Below are positions 25,718-35,270 of a stretch of DNA of 64,000 nt, piece after piece. Source of the stretch: Anaerocolumna chitinilytica (lineage in GTDB: Bacteria; Bacillota; Clostridia; Lachnospirales; Lachnospiraceae); the NCBI RefSeq assembly GCF_014218355.1, contig NZ_AP023368.1, positions 124,001-188,000 on the forward strand, in the 5' to 3' direction. The first letter of the stretch is position 1; every line of letters begins with the position of its first letter. The notes under the pieces were generated by a model. The model was given only the letters and a program-made list of their open reading frames with translations, was not told the origin of the DNA and made no database searches. The position numbers and the translations under genes are program-made.

Positions 25718-27337
25718 ATGAAAAAAAGATGGATTTCAATGTTTTTAGTATTCGTTCTGATAGTTTTTTCTTTTACGGGCTGCGGTAAATCCGATTCAAA
25801 GGAAACTACAGGCAAAACAACAGAATCAGGGGATGCTGCCGGACAGAATAAATATAAAGGTCCCAGCGGAAATACGCCTGTCATAGACGGGAAAGTTGAT
25901 ACCTCAAAATTTGTTACCGTTAAGATGTTAGTTTTAGGTGACCCCCCAAAGGGTGGCGCTGACAAAAGAGTGCTGGAACAGCTAAATAAGATCTTTAAGG
26001 AAAAGCTGAATGCAGAGCTGGATATTCAGTGGATTGAATGGAATAACTATGCTACAAAATACCAGATGGAATTGGTTTCCGGCAGCGATATTGATCTTAT
26101 ATTCACAAGTTCAACCTGGTTGAATTTATGGGACAATGCAGAAAAAAGTGCATTTATGGACCTGACAGAGATGCTTCCCCATTACGCACCCCAGTTGTGG
26201 GCAGATACGAAAAAGGAAGAATGGGAAGGCTGTACCTACAAGGGGAAAATTGTTGCACTGCCGGAACATAGAAAATGGCAATTATCCACTCCGTTATTCG
26301 TTTACCGCGCAGACTGGGCAAAAGAATTTGGAATCGATAAAGTGGACTCCACTGATACATTAGAACAATACTGCAAAGCGATTTTAGCAAATAAACCGGG
26401 TGTAATTCCATACAATGTAGGCGGAAGTGCAGGCTCCAATGAATTATATGCTATGTGGCTGCGCCAGGATACCGATTATGTTTTAGGTGCCGGCAGCGTA
26501 GGTATGGCAGTACCGGTAACAAATAAAAGTATCGATGAACCCTGGACTTCCGTTTCACCGGTATTTGATGATAAATTTCTTGATTTTGCTGTGAAAATGA
26601 AGGAGTGGGGCGATGCAGGATTTTGGCCCAATGATGTAATGTCAACTACCGTTGATACAAAAGCTGCGTTTCTTGCAGGAAACTCCGGACTCTACAGTGT
26701 TAACGTAGCTAACTATTATCCTTTATTCCAGGAGATGGCAAAGGAAAATCCGAAGGCTGAGTTAGGCGGATTTTTCTTTGATGAAAAAAGAGGTTTTGCG
26801 ATTTCTGACGTTGTAACCCAGGATGCCTGCTCCATTACTGCAAATGCAAAGAACCCGGAAAGAGCTCTTATGATGTATGACTTGTTTCAATATGATCCTG
26901 AAGTTTACCGTTTGACCCAGTATGGTATTGAAGGAGAGCAATACGTTATCAATAAAGACGGATATCGTGAAAAGCCTGCCAGCTACAAGGAAGAGAAGGA
27001 TTCTTATTATTGGGATATGTGGAGTACCAGAAATGATGCTCTTGAAGTGCCGGAATTTAATCCATATAAAGACAAAATCGATGAAATTAATGCTATGATT
27101 AAGCCTTGGACACGAATGAATCCCTGGGGTTCCTTTATTGTAGATACTTCTAATATGAATGCACAGGTAACAGCAATAAATGAGGCTGGAACCACCTGGC
27201 TTCCGGCAATTCAATTCGGTAAAGCGGGTGATCCGGCAGATGCCGTAAAACAGTACCGTGATGCTTTAACCAATGCCGGCATCGAGGATTATATGAAGGA
27301 AGTAGAACGCCAGATGCAGGAGTTTAATAAAAAATAA
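25718..27337 (+). CDS. Extracellular sugar-binding lipoprotein (LplA type)
   Basis: A 539-residue lipoprotein with lipobox FTGC (Cys22), an acidic/Thr-rich linker, then a large binding domain (DIQWIEWNNYATKYQMEL, LWADTKKEEWEGCTYKGK). Aromatic residues are frequent, as in oligosaccharide binders. It is the substrate-recognition subunit of the importer. The genes downstream (NagB, ROK, GH20, GH9) suggest an amino-sugar oligosaccharide ligand. A hairpin terminator follows and probably attenuates, rather than stops, transcription of the downstream genes. Confidence 0.9.
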   Translation: MKKRWISMFLVFVLIVFSFTGCGKSDSKETTGKTTESGDAAGQNKYKGPSGNTPVIDGKVDTSKFVTVKMLVLGDPPKGGADKRVLEQLNKIFKEKLNAELDIQWIEWNNYATKYQMELVSGSDIDLIFTSSTWLNLWDNAEKSAFMDLTEMLPHYAPQLWADTKKEEWEGCTYKGKIVALPEHRKWQLSTPLFVYRADWAKEFGIDKVDSTDTLEQYCKAILANKPGVIPYNVGGSAGSNELYAMWLRQDTDYVLGAGSVGMAVPVTNKSIDEPWTSVSPVFDDKFLDFAVKMKEWGDAGFWPNDVMSTTVDTKAAFLAGNSGLYSVNVANYYPLFQEMAKENPKAELGGFFFDEKRGFAISDVVTQDACSITANAKNPERALMMYDLFQYDPEVYRLTQYGIEGEQYVINKDGYREKPASYKEEKDSYYWDMWSTRNDALEVPEFNPYKDKIDEINAMIKPWTRMNPWGSFIVDTSNMNAQVTAINEAGTTWLPAIQFGKAGDPADAVKQYRDALTNAGIEDYMKEVERQMQEFNKK

Positions 27338-27367
27338 TGTAATACAAATGTAAATAAATAGAGAAAG

Positions 27368-27432
27368 AAAGGCTGCCAGAAATAGTCATGTACTATCGTT
27401 GCAATCATGCTAATATGACAGCCTTTATTTTA
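27368..27432 (+). terminator. Intra-operon terminator/attenuator
   Basis: AAAGGCTGCCA (27368-27378) pairs with TGACAGCCTTT (27416-27426) with one mismatch, followed by ATTTTAT. It lies between the importer genes and the enzyme genes, so it probably makes importer mRNA more abundant than enzyme mRNA. Confidence 0.65.
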
Positions 27433-27458
27433 TAGGATACTTATCTTTGGAGGGAAAT

Positions 27459-28409
27459 ATGGATAGTTTTATTGGTTGTGATTTTGGAGGTACAAAGCTG
27501 TTAATCGGTGAGATTGATATGCAGGGGAACATATTGGGGATGAAAAGGTATGAAACCGGTATTAAGAATCACAGGGAAGCAGCGGACCGAGTTCTGGAGT
27601 GTTTAAACGACTATATCAGCAAAGTTGGATTTATAGGATCTCCGGCAGCAGTTGGCGCAGGCGTTGTGGGTGTAGTTGATTATGAAAACGGGATATGGAA
27701 ATCAATGGACCATATAGAGACAAATCCAATTCCCCTTGGGAAGCTTATTTCAGAGAAATTGAATATACCCGCTTATATAGATAATGACGTAAAATGTGCA
27801 ACTGGTGCGGAGATGATATTTGGTCATGGTAAGGATAGCCAGAATTTTATCTACTTAAATATCGGAACCGGCATAGCCGCAGGAATTGTATCAGAAGGAA
27901 GATTAATTCGGGGAGCAAATAACAACAGTGGTGAGGTTGGGCATAGTGTGATTGATCTCACAAGAGAAAACCAATGTATTTGCGGCAGAAAGGGATGTGT
28001 TGAGAGTCTCGCCTCCGGGTCGGGTTTACATGCCCAGGCGCTTTGTTTATATGATGATTTTGAAACAAAGCTTAGCAGACCGAGTGAAGGAAACAGAGTC
28101 AATGCGGCTGAAGTATTTCGTTTATCGGAGGAAGGCGACCCCTTATGCCATAAATTAACCCAACAGCTTGAAGATCAATTAGCTAATTTAATTATGAATA
28201 TGGTAAGAGTTTCAGATCCGGATACGATTATTTTGGGTGGCGGTTTAGTTAGTGACGGCTGGCTTCTGCCGAGAATCAAAGAAAAATTGAATCCAGCAAC
28301 CATGCGCGGTGTAAAAAACGGAGTTATTTTATCCAGCTTCGACCCAAGATTTGTCGGATTGATAGGTGCTGGCGCAATCGGACTAATTGGACTTCAACAT
28401 CAAAAATAA
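27459..28409 (+). CDS. ROK-family sugar kinase
   Basis: A 316-residue ROK kinase. The N-terminal phosphate-binding loop is GCDFGGTKL, catalytic aspartate is in AYIDNDVKCA, the GHSVID segment supplies the zinc His, and the cysteine cluster CICGRKGC completes the zinc site. ROK members phosphorylate glucose, GlcNAc, ManNAc or allose. With NagB next to it, GlcNAc or glucosamine is the likely substrate (inference). The start is ATG 27459 after GGAGGG; an in-frame TTG upstream overlaps the ribosome site. Confidence 0.87.
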   Translation: MDSFIGCDFGGTKLLIGEIDMQGNILGMKRYETGIKNHREAADRVLECLNDYISKVGFIGSPAAVGAGVVGVVDYENGIWKSMDHIETNPIPLGKLISEKLNIPAYIDNDVKCATGAEMIFGHGKDSQNFIYLNIGTGIAAGIVSEGRLIRGANNNSGEVGHSVIDLTRENQCICGRKGCVESLASGSGLHAQALCLYDDFETKLSRPSEGNRVNAAEVFRLSEEGDPLCHKLTQQLEDQLANLIMNMVRVSDPDTIILGGGLVSDGWLLPRIKEKLNPATMRGVKNGVILSSFDPRFVGLIGAGAIGLIGLQHQK

Positions 28410-28431
28410 TATATTTAAGGAGAGAATTAGT

Positions 28432-29157
28432 ATGAATATAATAATTGCAGAAAATGAACAAAGGTTTGATCAGATAGCAGCATGGAAAATTATCGGTCAG
28501 ATGCTGTCAAAGCCGGAGAGCTTGATTGGGCTTTCAACCGGGCAGACTACTATGAATATGCATCGAATTGTCAGCGAAATATACAAAATGAATCCTTTTG
28601 ATACGTCGAAGGTACAGGTTTTTAACGTGGATGAGTTGATTAATCTGCCAAGAACCTATTCCGGCAGCTGCTATGCCATGATAAAAAGCCAGTTGTGTGA
28701 TTCCTTAAATATTCCGGAAGAACATTTTATTATGCCGCCGACTTTTAGTGAGGATTTTGAACTGGAGTGTAAAAAGTTTGATCAGGCATTAGAGGCAGCG
28801 GGCGGGATTGATCTTCAGATGCTTGGTATTGGCTGGAATGGGCATATCGGTATCAATCAACCGGGAACACCCTTTGAAAGTACGACCTGGGTCTCTCCAA
28901 TGGATCCGATATTTGAGGAAAAAGTTCGCAGGGAGACCAAGGTAGACGAGAATTATTATCTTGGGGGTCTGACTCTTGGGATCAAGAACATTATGCAGGC
29001 GAGAAAGGTTGTCCTTATTGCAAAGGGAAGACAAAAAGCAGAGATTATCAAAAAGGCACTTCAGGGGCCGGTTACCGTTGATATTCCGGCATCTGTATTA
29101 CAACTGCATCCAAACTGTGAAGTTTTATTGGATACAGAGGCAGCATCAATGCTATAA
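28432..29157 (+). CDS. nagB: Glucosamine-6-phosphate deaminase
   Basis: A 241-residue enzyme converting glucosamine-6-phosphate to fructose-6-phosphate and ammonia. Motifs: LIGLSTGQTT phosphate loop, FNVDEL with catalytic aspartate, MLGIGWNGHIGINQPG. The ATG 28432 follows AAGGAGAG. No nagA deacetylase is encoded in this operon, so either GlcNAc-6-P deacetylation is done elsewhere or the operon handles free glucosamine. Confidence 0.9.
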   Translation: MNIIIAENEQRFDQIAAWKIIGQMLSKPESLIGLSTGQTTMNMHRIVSEIYKMNPFDTSKVQVFNVDELINLPRTYSGSCYAMIKSQLCDSLNIPEEHFIMPPTFSEDFELECKKFDQALEAAGGIDLQMLGIGWNGHIGINQPGTPFESTTWVSPMDPIFEEKVRRETKVDENYYLGGLTLGIKNIMQARKVVLIAKGRQKAEIIKKALQGPVTVDIPASVLQLHPNCEVLLDTEAASML

Positions 29158-29192
29158 TTAGAGTATGTATGTAGAATTGCGTTGGAAAGGGC

Positions 29193-29984
29193 ATGGGTGT
29201 TAGTGTGTGTAAATATAATGCAGTGATATTTGTAAGTCCAATGGGACATGATGTAAACCGGGTATGTACGATTTTAAGCCGCTGGCTTAATGAAACCGGG
29301 CTCTTTTTTGTGGAAGCCGCAGGAACCTATCCCGGAGCAGAATATTCCATTGAAAGCTATATGCTCAACAAAGAAAAAGCAGCTAAGACAGATCTTTTTA
29401 TTTTTCTCTGCTCTGATGAGTATTGGTCTAACAGGGAAATAGAGTTATGTCTGGCAGAAGAAGTAAAGAAGGGGAAGGGTGTTTTATTCTACCACGGATT
29501 GCATCCCTGCTTTGGAAATAATCCTGAGATAGAGAAGATGATCGGGCTTTTGTGGCGGGAGACGGCAACTCACGGTGATTTTAATTACTGGGATATTACG
29601 ATATCAGACCTGCCTGATAAAGGGAGACATCCAATTACAGAGGGTGTCGGTAATTTCCGGACAGCCGACGAGTTATTCTGCAGGCTGGAAAACCCATGGA
29701 ATGTTCCGGTGCAAGTACTTGCAACCGCTTATTCTGATCCTGAAGTGATATCCAGATGGGGTCATACGGGAACCGGATATGAAGAACCGGTATTAACGGT
29801 TGGAAATTACGGCAAGGGTAATACGGTTAACTTTATCTTGGGCCATGTCTGGCCCTTTTATACCGGGCACGGTCTGACGGAAAATACAACAATTGCACTG
29901 GAACCTGCAGAGTTTAAAGCCATGTTCTTAAGAAGCTGTGAATGGGCAGTGACCGGACAGGTACTTGTAACGAAGGAGTGCTAG
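29193..29984 (+). CDS. ThuA-like (trehalose utilisation family) protein
   Basis: A 263-residue protein with the class I glutamine-amidotransferase-like fold of the ThuA group: FLCSDEYWS, GKGVLFYHGLHPCFG, RETATHGDF, RHPITEGVGNF, and the GHVWPFYTGHG end. ThuA and relatives process 3-keto-glycosides together with Gfo/Idh-type oxidoreductases. The presence of a Gfo/Idh gene two positions downstream is suggestive, but activity is unproven. Ribosome site GGAAAGG. Confidence 0.75.
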   Translation: MGVSVCKYNAVIFVSPMGHDVNRVCTILSRWLNETGLFFVEAAGTYPGAEYSIESYMLNKEKAAKTDLFIFLCSDEYWSNREIELCLAEEVKKGKGVLFYHGLHPCFGNNPEIEKMIGLLWRETATHGDFNYWDITISDLPDKGRHPITEGVGNFRTADELFCRLENPWNVPVQVLATAYSDPEVISRWGHTGTGYEEPVLTVGNYGKGNTVNFILGHVWPFYTGHGLTENTTIALEPAEFKAMFLRSCEWAVTGQVLVTKEC

Positions 29985-29996
29985 GAGGATTCGATA

Positions 29997-32408
29997 ATGA
30001 AAGAGGAGTTTCGTAAAGAGCTTATCCAGAGCGGATTTATACATAGGCCGTTACCCCTTTATGAAGACGGAAGATTGGAGACCGGTCTGCTAAAAAGAAA
30101 GGTCTTGGAGCGCAAACCTATATGGGCGGACTCTATATATCCGAAACTGCATCATAGCGGAGAAGGAACCGTTTCAGTTGAAACAAATGATGGCACACAG
30201 ACGATTAAGCTTATGGGAACATCTATTACCTATTGCTGGCCGGAGGCCATGAGTCCCGATGGAGACTGTGCTTTTTATGGAACTGTTCATGCTAGAATCG
30301 AACTTGAACATGAAAATTGGGAGCAATTCCACTGTATGGTATTTGAGGTTAAGCCGGTTTGTGAGGGAGTACGCAGTGTTAACTTAAATCTAGGAATCCG
30401 AAATGAAGGTAAAGTGAAGGTTCCTGATGAATATTACAGAGAAGGCACCCATGTCGTTAATCTGAAAAATGGTGAATGGAACCCATGCCTCTGGGAATTC
30501 GGAAGTATGGGAAGGGATGAGATCACAGAACTGGATTTTAGCTGCAGATTGAATGGAAAAGATACCTCCTCCGGTGATAAGGTCACTTTTTACATTCGAA
30601 AGGTATATCTTCAAAAGGTAATGGAACCGGAGCCGGACAAAGGTTGGCTCTGCAGTACTGAAAAAATCTCATATTCTTCCTCCGGTTACTTTAGTATCGG
30701 CAAAAAATTTGCAGTTACTGCTAGAAAATCAGAGACGTTTCAACTTTTGGAGGCAGATACCCATAAGATAATTTATGAAGACAGGGTAAGACAGCAGGTC
30801 TTTCAAGGGTCAGAATATTTTATCATGGATTTTTCCGAGGTAACGAAAGAAGGAACCTATATTCTCCGCTGTGATGGATTGGAGACAAGACCTTTTCCTA
30901 TTTCTGAAAATGCTTTCGAGGAAGCTCTCTGGAAGGTAATTAATTTTATATTCTGTGAAAGATGCGGTTACCCCGTTCCCGGAAAGCATGGAAAATGTCA
31001 TCAGGATGTTGTGGCGAAGCATAATGGAACGCTCCTGTCCTTTGGGGGAGGATGGCATGATGCAGGGGATATGTCACAGCAGTTGATTCATACGGCAGAG
31101 GTAACCCTGGCGTTGCTAGAGATGGCAGACGCCCTTGAAAAACAAAAGATAAAAGAGCACAAAACTGAGCAGGATATTTATGGAACCCTGCTTCAAGAAC
31201 GTCTTTTGGAAGAAGCTATGTGGGGACTGGAATTTGTCCTGAACAGCCGATTCGGAGACGGGTACCGCGCCACCAGTGCGGGATTGGTTCGCTGGACCAA
31301 CAATCGTATCGGGGATGAGGATGATGTGGAGGTGCGCTGTCATAACCATGCCTTCGAAAATCTTCTGTGCAGCGGGATTTGCGCAGTGGCCTCCAAATTG
31401 TTGGCGGATAAGGACAAAGAGCTTGCCTGGAAATGCCTGGAGGCAGCAAAAGAAGATTATACCTTTGGCATTAACCGATTTGAAGAAGTGGGGATGGAGC
31501 TGCCGATTATGTGGGAGCATACCTACTCCTCTTCAAAATCCCAGTACTATTCCTTAATTGTCTGGACTTCCTCTATTCTTTTTGAGCAGACGAAGGATGA
31601 AGTCTATAGTGGCAAGGCTGCCTTGTACGGAGAGAGACTTCTTAATTGTCAGGAGCAGGAGGTAAAGGCCGGTGAATTTACCGGGTTTTTCTATCGGGAT
31701 GAGAGCAGGAAGGAAATTGTTCACTACAGCCATCAATCAAGGGAGTATATGTTTATAGAGGCACTGGAGCGCTTATGCCTTTCTCAGCCGGAACATTCGG
31801 ATTTACCGAAGTGGGAGCGGGGTATACAGCTTTACGGGGAGTATTTGAAACAACTAATGGAATATGCTAGTCCTTATCATATGATACCGGCAGGCTTATA
31901 CCATGAAAGTGAAACAGAATATAAGGACACTTTTAAAATAATGCATCTTCTGGTGGATTACGAGGAACAGAAGGTTAATTATCAGAAGCAGCTTAAAGCG
32001 GGAGTTGAATTAAAGGACGGTTATTATGTTCGTAATTTTCCGGTCTGGTTCTCTTTTCGCGGGAATACGGCTATCCATCTTGCCATGGGTAAGGGAGCTG
32101 CCGTAGCAGGAGCATATCTAAAGGATAAGGAATTGCTGTCATTTGCCAAAGAACAGCTTTATTGGATTGGCGGCAGAAATCCTTTTCATCAGTCCCTGAT
32201 GTATGGGGAAGGGGAACGTTACGCTCAGCAATATGCGGTTATGCCTGGTGAAATGACAGGAGAACTGCCGGTAGGTATTCAGACAAATGAAAATGAAGAT
32301 ATTCCCTATTGGCCCCATAACAATAATGCAACATATAAAGAGGTTTGGACCTCTTCTGCCTGCAGGTGGCTATGGCTGCTGGCTAAAATATATCAGAATG
32401 AAAGATAA
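29997..32408 (+). CDS. Glycoside hydrolase family 9-type enzyme, intracellular
   Basis: An 803-residue enzyme. The first ~220 residues are an unassigned beta-rich domain, followed by an Ig-like CelD_N domain (about 225-305, ending RPFPIS). The catalytic (alpha/alpha)6 domain has GGWHDAGDM (Asp355 and Asp358, nucleophilic-water base) and NATYKEVW with Glu782 as likely acid, plus GGRNPFHQSLMYGEG. GH9 includes endoglucanases and also exo-beta-glucosaminidases acting on chitosan oligomers. No signal peptide and linkage to NagB/ROK/GH20 favour an exo-enzyme cutting imported amino-sugar oligomers. It starts 12 bases after thuA-like. Confidence 0.82.
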   Translation: MKEEFRKELIQSGFIHRPLPLYEDGRLETGLLKRKVLERKPIWADSIYPKLHHSGEGTVSVETNDGTQTIKLMGTSITYCWPEAMSPDGDCAFYGTVHARIELEHENWEQFHCMVFEVKPVCEGVRSVNLNLGIRNEGKVKVPDEYYREGTHVVNLKNGEWNPCLWEFGSMGRDEITELDFSCRLNGKDTSSGDKVTFYIRKVYLQKVMEPEPDKGWLCSTEKISYSSSGYFSIGKKFAVTARKSETFQLLEADTHKIIYEDRVRQQVFQGSEYFIMDFSEVTKEGTYILRCDGLETRPFPISENAFEEALWKVINFIFCERCGYPVPGKHGKCHQDVVAKHNGTLLSFGGGWHDAGDMSQQLIHTAEVTLALLEMADALEKQKIKEHKTEQDIYGTLLQERLLEEAMWGLEFVLNSRFGDGYRATSAGLVRWTNNRIGDEDDVEVRCHNHAFENLLCSGICAVASKLLADKDKELAWKCLEAAKEDYTFGINRFEEVGMELPIMWEHTYSSSKSQYYSLIVWTSSILFEQTKDEVYSGKAALYGERLLNCQEQEVKAGEFTGFFYRDESRKEIVHYSHQSREYMFIEALERLCLSQPEHSDLPKWERGIQLYGEYLKQLMEYASPYHMIPAGLYHESETEYKDTFKIMHLLVDYEEQKVNYQKQLKAGVELKDGYYVRNFPVWFSFRGNTAIHLAMGKGAAVAGAYLKDKELLSFAKEQLYWIGGRNPFHQSLMYGEGERYAQQYAVMPGEMTGELPVGIQTNENEDIPYWPHNNNATYKEVWTSSACRWLWLLAKIYQNER

Positions 32409-32435
32409 CATATCTTTTACAGCATGGAGGTTGTG

Positions 32436-33338
32436 ATGATAAAAATAGGATTTGTGGATCAATACCTGGATAATTGGCATTCCAATCATTATCCGGAGTA
32501 TCTTCTGCTGGCAGCAGAGTTATACGGGATAGATGCCAAAGTAACACATGCCTTTGCAGAAATGGATCATCCGGATGCCGTATATGGCTTAACGACCGAG
32601 GCCTGGTGCGAAAAATATAATTGTATTCATTGTAAAACCTATGAGGAGCTCATTGAGAGTGTGGATGCTATCATGGTAATGTGCGCGGATGATTGCCTGC
32701 CTCATGAGTCATTGGCACAGGAAGCGTTAAAGAGCGGAAAACCGGTTTATTGTGATAAGACATTTGCTCCTACCTTTGAGGCGGCAGCCAGAATGTTCCG
32801 GTTAGCTGAAGAATATCATACACCAGTGTTTACTTGCTCTGCCCAACGTTTTTGCATGGAACTTTTAAGTTTTCAAAAAATGGAGACAGAGGAAATAGAG
32901 TATTGTTCTACCACCGGTCCGGGAGATATGGTAAACTATTCGATTCATCAGTTTGAGATGTTAGAAGCTTTAATGGGACCGGGTGCTATTAGGTGTCAGG
33001 CTCATCTGTCCGGTGAAGCTGTTCATATTCTGTATCAGTATGAGACGGGCAGAATGTGTACCTTTACTCAAGGCAATAAAATGCCCTTTCATTTATTTGC
33101 GTCAACAAAAAGAGAGGGTATTAAGGAAATTGCTGTTTCGGACTACTATATGAATTTTATGAATAAATTACTGCATTTCTTTCAAGACAGGGAGCAGCTT
33201 CCGGTTGCCAAGGAAGAGACCTTGGAGATTATGGCAATGCAGCAGGCCGGCAGATGGGCAATACAAAACCCCGGCGAATGGATTACTATAAAGTACAACA
33301 GCAGTGTAATGCAGAATAAGGAGATAGAATGTATTTAA
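32436..33338 (+). CDS. Gfo/Idh/MocA-family oxidoreductase
   Basis: A 300-residue protein. The Rossmann-type half is seen in VDAIMVMCADDCLPHESLAQEALKSGKPVYCDKTFAPT; the usual EKP triad position reads DKTF, so the catalytic lysine is kept. It lacks the GxGxxG loop at its start (GFVDQYLDNW instead), so cofactor binding may be altered or lost. In this operon it may oxidise a glycoside or amino sugar at C3 with the ThuA-like protein (inference). The start is 32436 because ATG at 32424 overlaps GGAGG. It overlaps the GH20 gene by 10 bp. Confidence 0.72.
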   Translation: MIKIGFVDQYLDNWHSNHYPEYLLLAAELYGIDAKVTHAFAEMDHPDAVYGLTTEAWCEKYNCIHCKTYEELIESVDAIMVMCADDCLPHESLAQEALKSGKPVYCDKTFAPTFEAAARMFRLAEEYHTPVFTCSAQRFCMELLSFQKMETEEIEYCSTTGPGDMVNYSIHQFEMLEALMGPGAIRCQAHLSGEAVHILYQYETGRMCTFTQGNKMPFHLFASTKREGIKEIAVSDYYMNFMNKLLHFFQDREQLPVAKEETLEIMAMQQAGRWAIQNPGEWITIKYNSSVMQNKEIECI

Positions 33339-35173
33339 TACCTGAGCCGGTTTGTATTAAGTTTACTGGGGAGAAATGCTTTCGATTATGTTATAACTGT
33401 AGGATAATTTTATCCCCTGAGAGTGATTCCCAGACCTTTTTACATGCCCGGATATTGAAAAAAGCTATTTATCAGGAATTGGGATTTGATTGTCCTATCA
33501 GCAAGGGAAGCAAGACAGAGGGAAATATCTTTTTCTCCTTTAATAATACTTTAAAAACAGAGGAATATCATCTGTCTATTACAGAATTAGGGGTGGAAAT
33601 AAGCGGCGGGAGCAATGCCGGAATTCTTTATGGAATCCAAACTCTTAGACAGATTATAAAAGAGCAGGGAGCAGTACTGCAAGGAGTTGAGATAAAGGAC
33701 TTTCCGGATATGGCGAATCGTGGTTATTATCATGATATTACCAGAGGCAGAATACCAACGCTGGAAACCCTGAAAGCACTGGCAGATAAAGCTGCTTACT
33801 ATAAGCTGAATCAGCTGCAGCTGTATATTGAACATAGTTTCTTGTTCCGTGATTTCAGTGAAGTATGGCGTGATGATACGCCGCTTACAGCGGAGGAAAT
33901 ACTTGAATTTGACAGCTACTGCAAGAATCTCCATATTGACCTTATTCCTTCTATTGCAAGCTTTGGCCATCTATATAAGGTTTTGCGAACCCATACATAT
34001 GCCCATTTATGTGAACTTGAGAATTCAGATCAGGAACCCTTCTCTTTTTATGAACGAATGGCACATCATACTCTGGACATATCCTCAGAAGAAAGTTTTC
34101 AATTTGTTGTCAGAATGATAGAAGAATATATGCCCCTATTTTCATCGCAGTTTTTTAACATCTGTGCAGATGAGACCTTTGACCTTGGAAAAGGGAGAAG
34201 TAAGGGCCTTTCAGATAAAATCGGGACCAATGAAATGTATATTATCTTTTTGAAACGGATTTGTGCATTTATTATCTCTATGAAAAAAATACCCATGTTT
34301 TGGGGAGATATCATATGTGAGATACCCGAGGCAATTCAAGAGTTGCCGAAGGAAACTATCTGCTTGAATTGGGGCTATGCGCCTGACCATAGTGAGGAAG
34401 GCACAAAAAAACTTGCAATGGCTGGGGCAACACAGTATATATGTCCGGGAGTCAGTGGCTGGAACCGGCTGATAAATGATTTAAGAACTTCCTATGATAA
34501 CATCAAAAGAATGTGTTCTTTCGGAAGAAAATATGGAGCCATAGGTATTTTAAATACGGATTGGGGTGACTTTGGGCACATCAATCACCCAGAATTTTCT
34601 ACTGCTGGCCTAATATACGGGGCAGTGAACTCGTGGAATGAACATATTCCCGAATTCGAAGCTTTAAACGAATCTATATCCTATCTGGAATATGGAGACC
34701 CATCAAAGCAATTCTTGCATATTATCTCTCAGCTGGATGAGGCGGTTGTGGTATCCTGGTTTGAAGTTATCTGCTTTAAGGAGCTCAAAACAGGGCAGCT
34801 TAAACGTGAGCCCTATTCACCGGTATTAAAAGAAATAACCCTGGAAAAGGTAAGAATAGCAAATGCTCTTTTAGAGAAAGCAATTCAAAGGATATATGAA
34901 ATTATTTCAGGGGCAAAGAGAGAAAAACGAAGTCTTTATGGCGCTTATATTCTGGCGGCAGAAGGCATTAAGCTGTGGAATGAAATCGGCGGGGTCGTAT
35001 CCGGCTGTGATACCGTAATCAAGAAAGAAGAGATTAATGAACTGGCTGTACGCCTGGAATATTGGTATCATGAATATAAGAAACTATGGCGCAGTACCAG
35101 TAAAGAAGCGGAGCTTTACCGTATTGGTGAGGTTATATTCTGGTATGCGGATTATTTAAGAAAATTAAATTAG
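33329..35173 (+). CDS. Beta-N-acetylhexosaminidase, GH20
   Basis: A 614-residue intracellular enzyme. Residues 1-120 form the GH20b non-catalytic domain (ISGGSNAGILYGIQTLRQI), followed by the TIM barrel (DFPDMANRGYYHDITRGR). The catalytic pair is Asp281-Glu282 in CADETFDLG, for substrate-assisted removal of terminal GlcNAc or GalNAc. A C-terminal helical extension is present from about 490. There is no signal peptide. It ends in TAG immediately followed by a 15-bp tandem repeat. Last gene of the LacI-controlled operon. Confidence 0.87.
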   Translation: MYLIPEPVCIKFTGEKCFRLCYNCRIILSPESDSQTFLHARILKKAIYQELGFDCPISKGSKTEGNIFFSFNNTLKTEEYHLSITELGVEISGGSNAGILYGIQTLRQIIKEQGAVLQGVEIKDFPDMANRGYYHDITRGRIPTLETLKALADKAAYYKLNQLQLYIEHSFLFRDFSEVWRDDTPLTAEEILEFDSYCKNLHIDLIPSIASFGHLYKVLRTHTYAHLCELENSDQEPFSFYERMAHHTLDISSEESFQFVVRMIEEYMPLFSSQFFNICADETFDLGKGRSKGLSDKIGTNEMYIIFLKRICAFIISMKKIPMFWGDIICEIPEAIQELPKETICLNWGYAPDHSEEGTKKLAMAGATQYICPGVSGWNRLINDLRTSYDNIKRMCSFGRKYGAIGILNTDWGDFGHINHPEFSTAGLIYGAVNSWNEHIPEFEALNESISYLEYGDPSKQFLHIISQLDEAVVVSWFEVICFKELKTGQLKREPYSPVLKEITLEKVRIANALLEKAIQRIYEIISGAKREKRSLYGAYILAAEGIKLWNEIGGVVSGCDTVIKKEEINELAVRLEYWYHEYKKLWRSTSKEAELYRIGEVIFWYADYLRKLN

Positions 35174-35270
35174 CAAAGATACATTAACAAAAGATACATT
35201 AACAAAAGATATATTAGCAAAAGATACATTAACAGAAGATGCATTAGCAAAAGATACATTAGCAAAAGAT
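35174..35270 (+). repeat. 15-bp tandem repeat after the GH20 stop codon
   Basis: About six and a half copies of AAAAGATACATTARC with small changes. Period 15 keeps reading frame, and the region is open in the GH20 frame for about 31 codons after the TAG. It looks like a slippage-prone minisatellite in the 3' untranslated region and may vary between strains. Confidence 0.85.
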
